Shown: piece by piece, positions 5,854-6,540 of the stretch | Numbering within the stretch: position 1 is the first letter of the stretch | How the letters are laid out: every line of letters starts with the position of its first letter | Assembly (NCBI GenBank): GCA_910588595.1 | Contig: CAJUQU010000239.1 | Span: forward strand, 1 to 6,540 | Length of the DNA stretch: 6,540 nucleotides | Source of the DNA: an uncultured Lachnospiraceae bacterium | Lineage (GTDB): Bacteria > Bacillota_A > Clostridia > Lachnospirales > Lachnospiraceae | Direction of reading: 5' to 3' | Translations under genes and position numbers: made by a program | Notes under the pieces: model-generated | The model's input: the letters and a program-made list of their open reading frames with translations, nothing else | The model's database searches: none | What the model was told of the DNA's origin: nothing

Positions 5854-6540
5854 TTAACTTCTGGGGATCTCAAGGATCGCTCCCCTGTTGCCGCTTGTGA
5901 CGAGCTCGCGGTATCTTGCCAGATAGCCTGTCGTGATCTTGGGTTCTCTCGGCTGCCAGTTCGCGCGTCTCTTTGCCAGCTCCTCGTCTGACACCTTGAC
6001 ATCCAAACTGCACTCTGTAATGTTGATGGAAATGATATCTCCTTCCTCCACAAGTGCGATCGGCCCCCCCACAGCCGCTTCGGGTGACACATGACCGATC
6101 GATGCACCGCGCGACGCACCAGAGAAACGTCCATCTGTGATCAGTGCCACCGTGGAGCCAAGTCCCATTCCGGCGATTGCTGAAGTGGGATTAAGCATCT
6201 CACGCATACCCGGACCGCCCTTAGGCCCTTCATAGCGGATCACCACAACATCTCCTGCCACGATCCTGCCACCCTTGATCGCCTCGATGGCATCTTCCTC
6301 GCACTCAAACACGCGCGCCGGTCCCTCATGGACGAGCATCTCAGGCGCTACCGCAGAGCGCTTTACCACACTTCCATCAGGCGCTAGATTTCCTTTCAAT
6401 ACAGCAAGACCGCCTGTCTTACTGTACGGATTGTCAAGTGGTCGTATAACCTCCGGATTCTTGTTCTGAACCCCCTTAATATTTTCACCGATCGTATTTC
6501 CTGTCACTGTCATGCAGTCCTCGTTCAGCAGTCCGAGTGC
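5854..6540 (-). CDS. ilvD: Dihydroxyacid dehydratase, C-terminal part (cut by window edge)
   Basis: The visible 228 residues are the C-terminal part (about 40%) of an enzyme normally around 550-570 residues long. IlvD dehydrates 2,3-dihydroxyisovalerate and dihydroxymethylvalerate to the 2-oxoacids of valine and isoleucine, using an Fe-S cluster and magnesium. The reading frame is open to the right edge, beginning ALGLLNEDCMTVTG, so the Met at 6513 is internal and not the start. GPKGGPGMREML at fragment residues 105-116 and TDGRFSGAS at 135-143 are the second IlvD/Edd family signature; its Ser is the proposed catalytic base. The end GAILEIPRS resembles other IlvD C-termini. The cluster-binding cysteines of the N-terminal part lie outside the window. 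The sugar-acid dehydratase Edd is a relative, but the ilvB neighbour decides for IlvD. The stop codon is TAA. Confidence 0.95.
   Translation of the reverse strand, partial: ALGLLNEDCMTVTGNTIGENIKGVQNKNPEVIRPLDNPYSKTGGLAVLKGNLAPDGSVVKRSAVAPEMLVHEGPARVFECEEDAIEAIKGGRIVAGDVVVIRYEGPKGGPGMREMLNPTSAIAGMGLGSTVALITDGRFSGASRGASIGHVSPEAAVGGPIALVEEGDIISINITECSLDVKVSDEELAKRRANWQPREPKITTGYLARYRELVTSGNRGAILEIPRS

Noticed and set aside
5835..6134. Minus-strand open frame of 99 codons in another frame of ilvD
   Set aside because: It overlaps the conserved IlvD frame, has an Arg/Ser-rich translation and no independent initiation signal.

Overview
The window carries five genes, all on the minus strand, so transcription runs from high to low coordinates. 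In transcription order they are: the 3' part of ilvD (dihydroxyacid dehydratase, cut by the right window edge), ilvB (acetolactate synthase large subunit), a membrane-anchored L,D-transpeptidase (YkuD family), serC (phosphoserine aminotransferase) and serA (3-phosphoglycerate dehydrogenase). The protein sequences, the strong GGAGG-type ribosome binding sites, the moderate base composition with AT-rich spacers, and the serC-serA order point to a Gram-positive anaerobe of the class Clostridia, most likely Lachnospiraceae. That family-level placement is an inference from protein style; no search was run.

Region by region: ilvD (from 6540 to 5854) and ilvB (5795 to 4116) are separated by a short spacer with a good ribosome binding site for ilvB. 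They encode two steps of valine/isoleucine synthesis. The transpeptidase gene (4114 to 2621) starts one base after the ilvB stop codon and lacks a well-placed ribosome binding site, so it is probably translated by coupling to ilvB. An AT-rich spacer of about 106 bases, holding an AT-rich dyad but no convincing promoter, separates it from serC (2514 to 1432). serC and serA share one base in a TAATG junction and form the core of the serine pathway: SerA oxidises 3-phosphoglycerate and SerC transaminates the product to phosphoserine. No serB phosphatase gene is visible. A clear intrinsic terminator (211-247) ends serA.

The left 210 bases contain no credible gene. They hold a compact GC-rich set of nested inverted repeats (127-203) past the serA terminator, and a further imperfect dyad (57-90). 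The GC-rich element is the only part of the window not explained by ordinary genes. It could be a small structured RNA, the leader of the next gene to the left, or a copy of a dispersed palindromic repeat.

Overall this is mostly ordinary amino-acid biosynthesis. The points worth a second look are the structured intergenic element, a SerA variant lacking the canonical catalytic glutamate, the cell-wall gene coupled to ilvB, and the absence of an ilvN gene next to ilvB. I see no mobile element, CRISPR array, tRNA or rRNA, and no strong case for a new multi-gene system.
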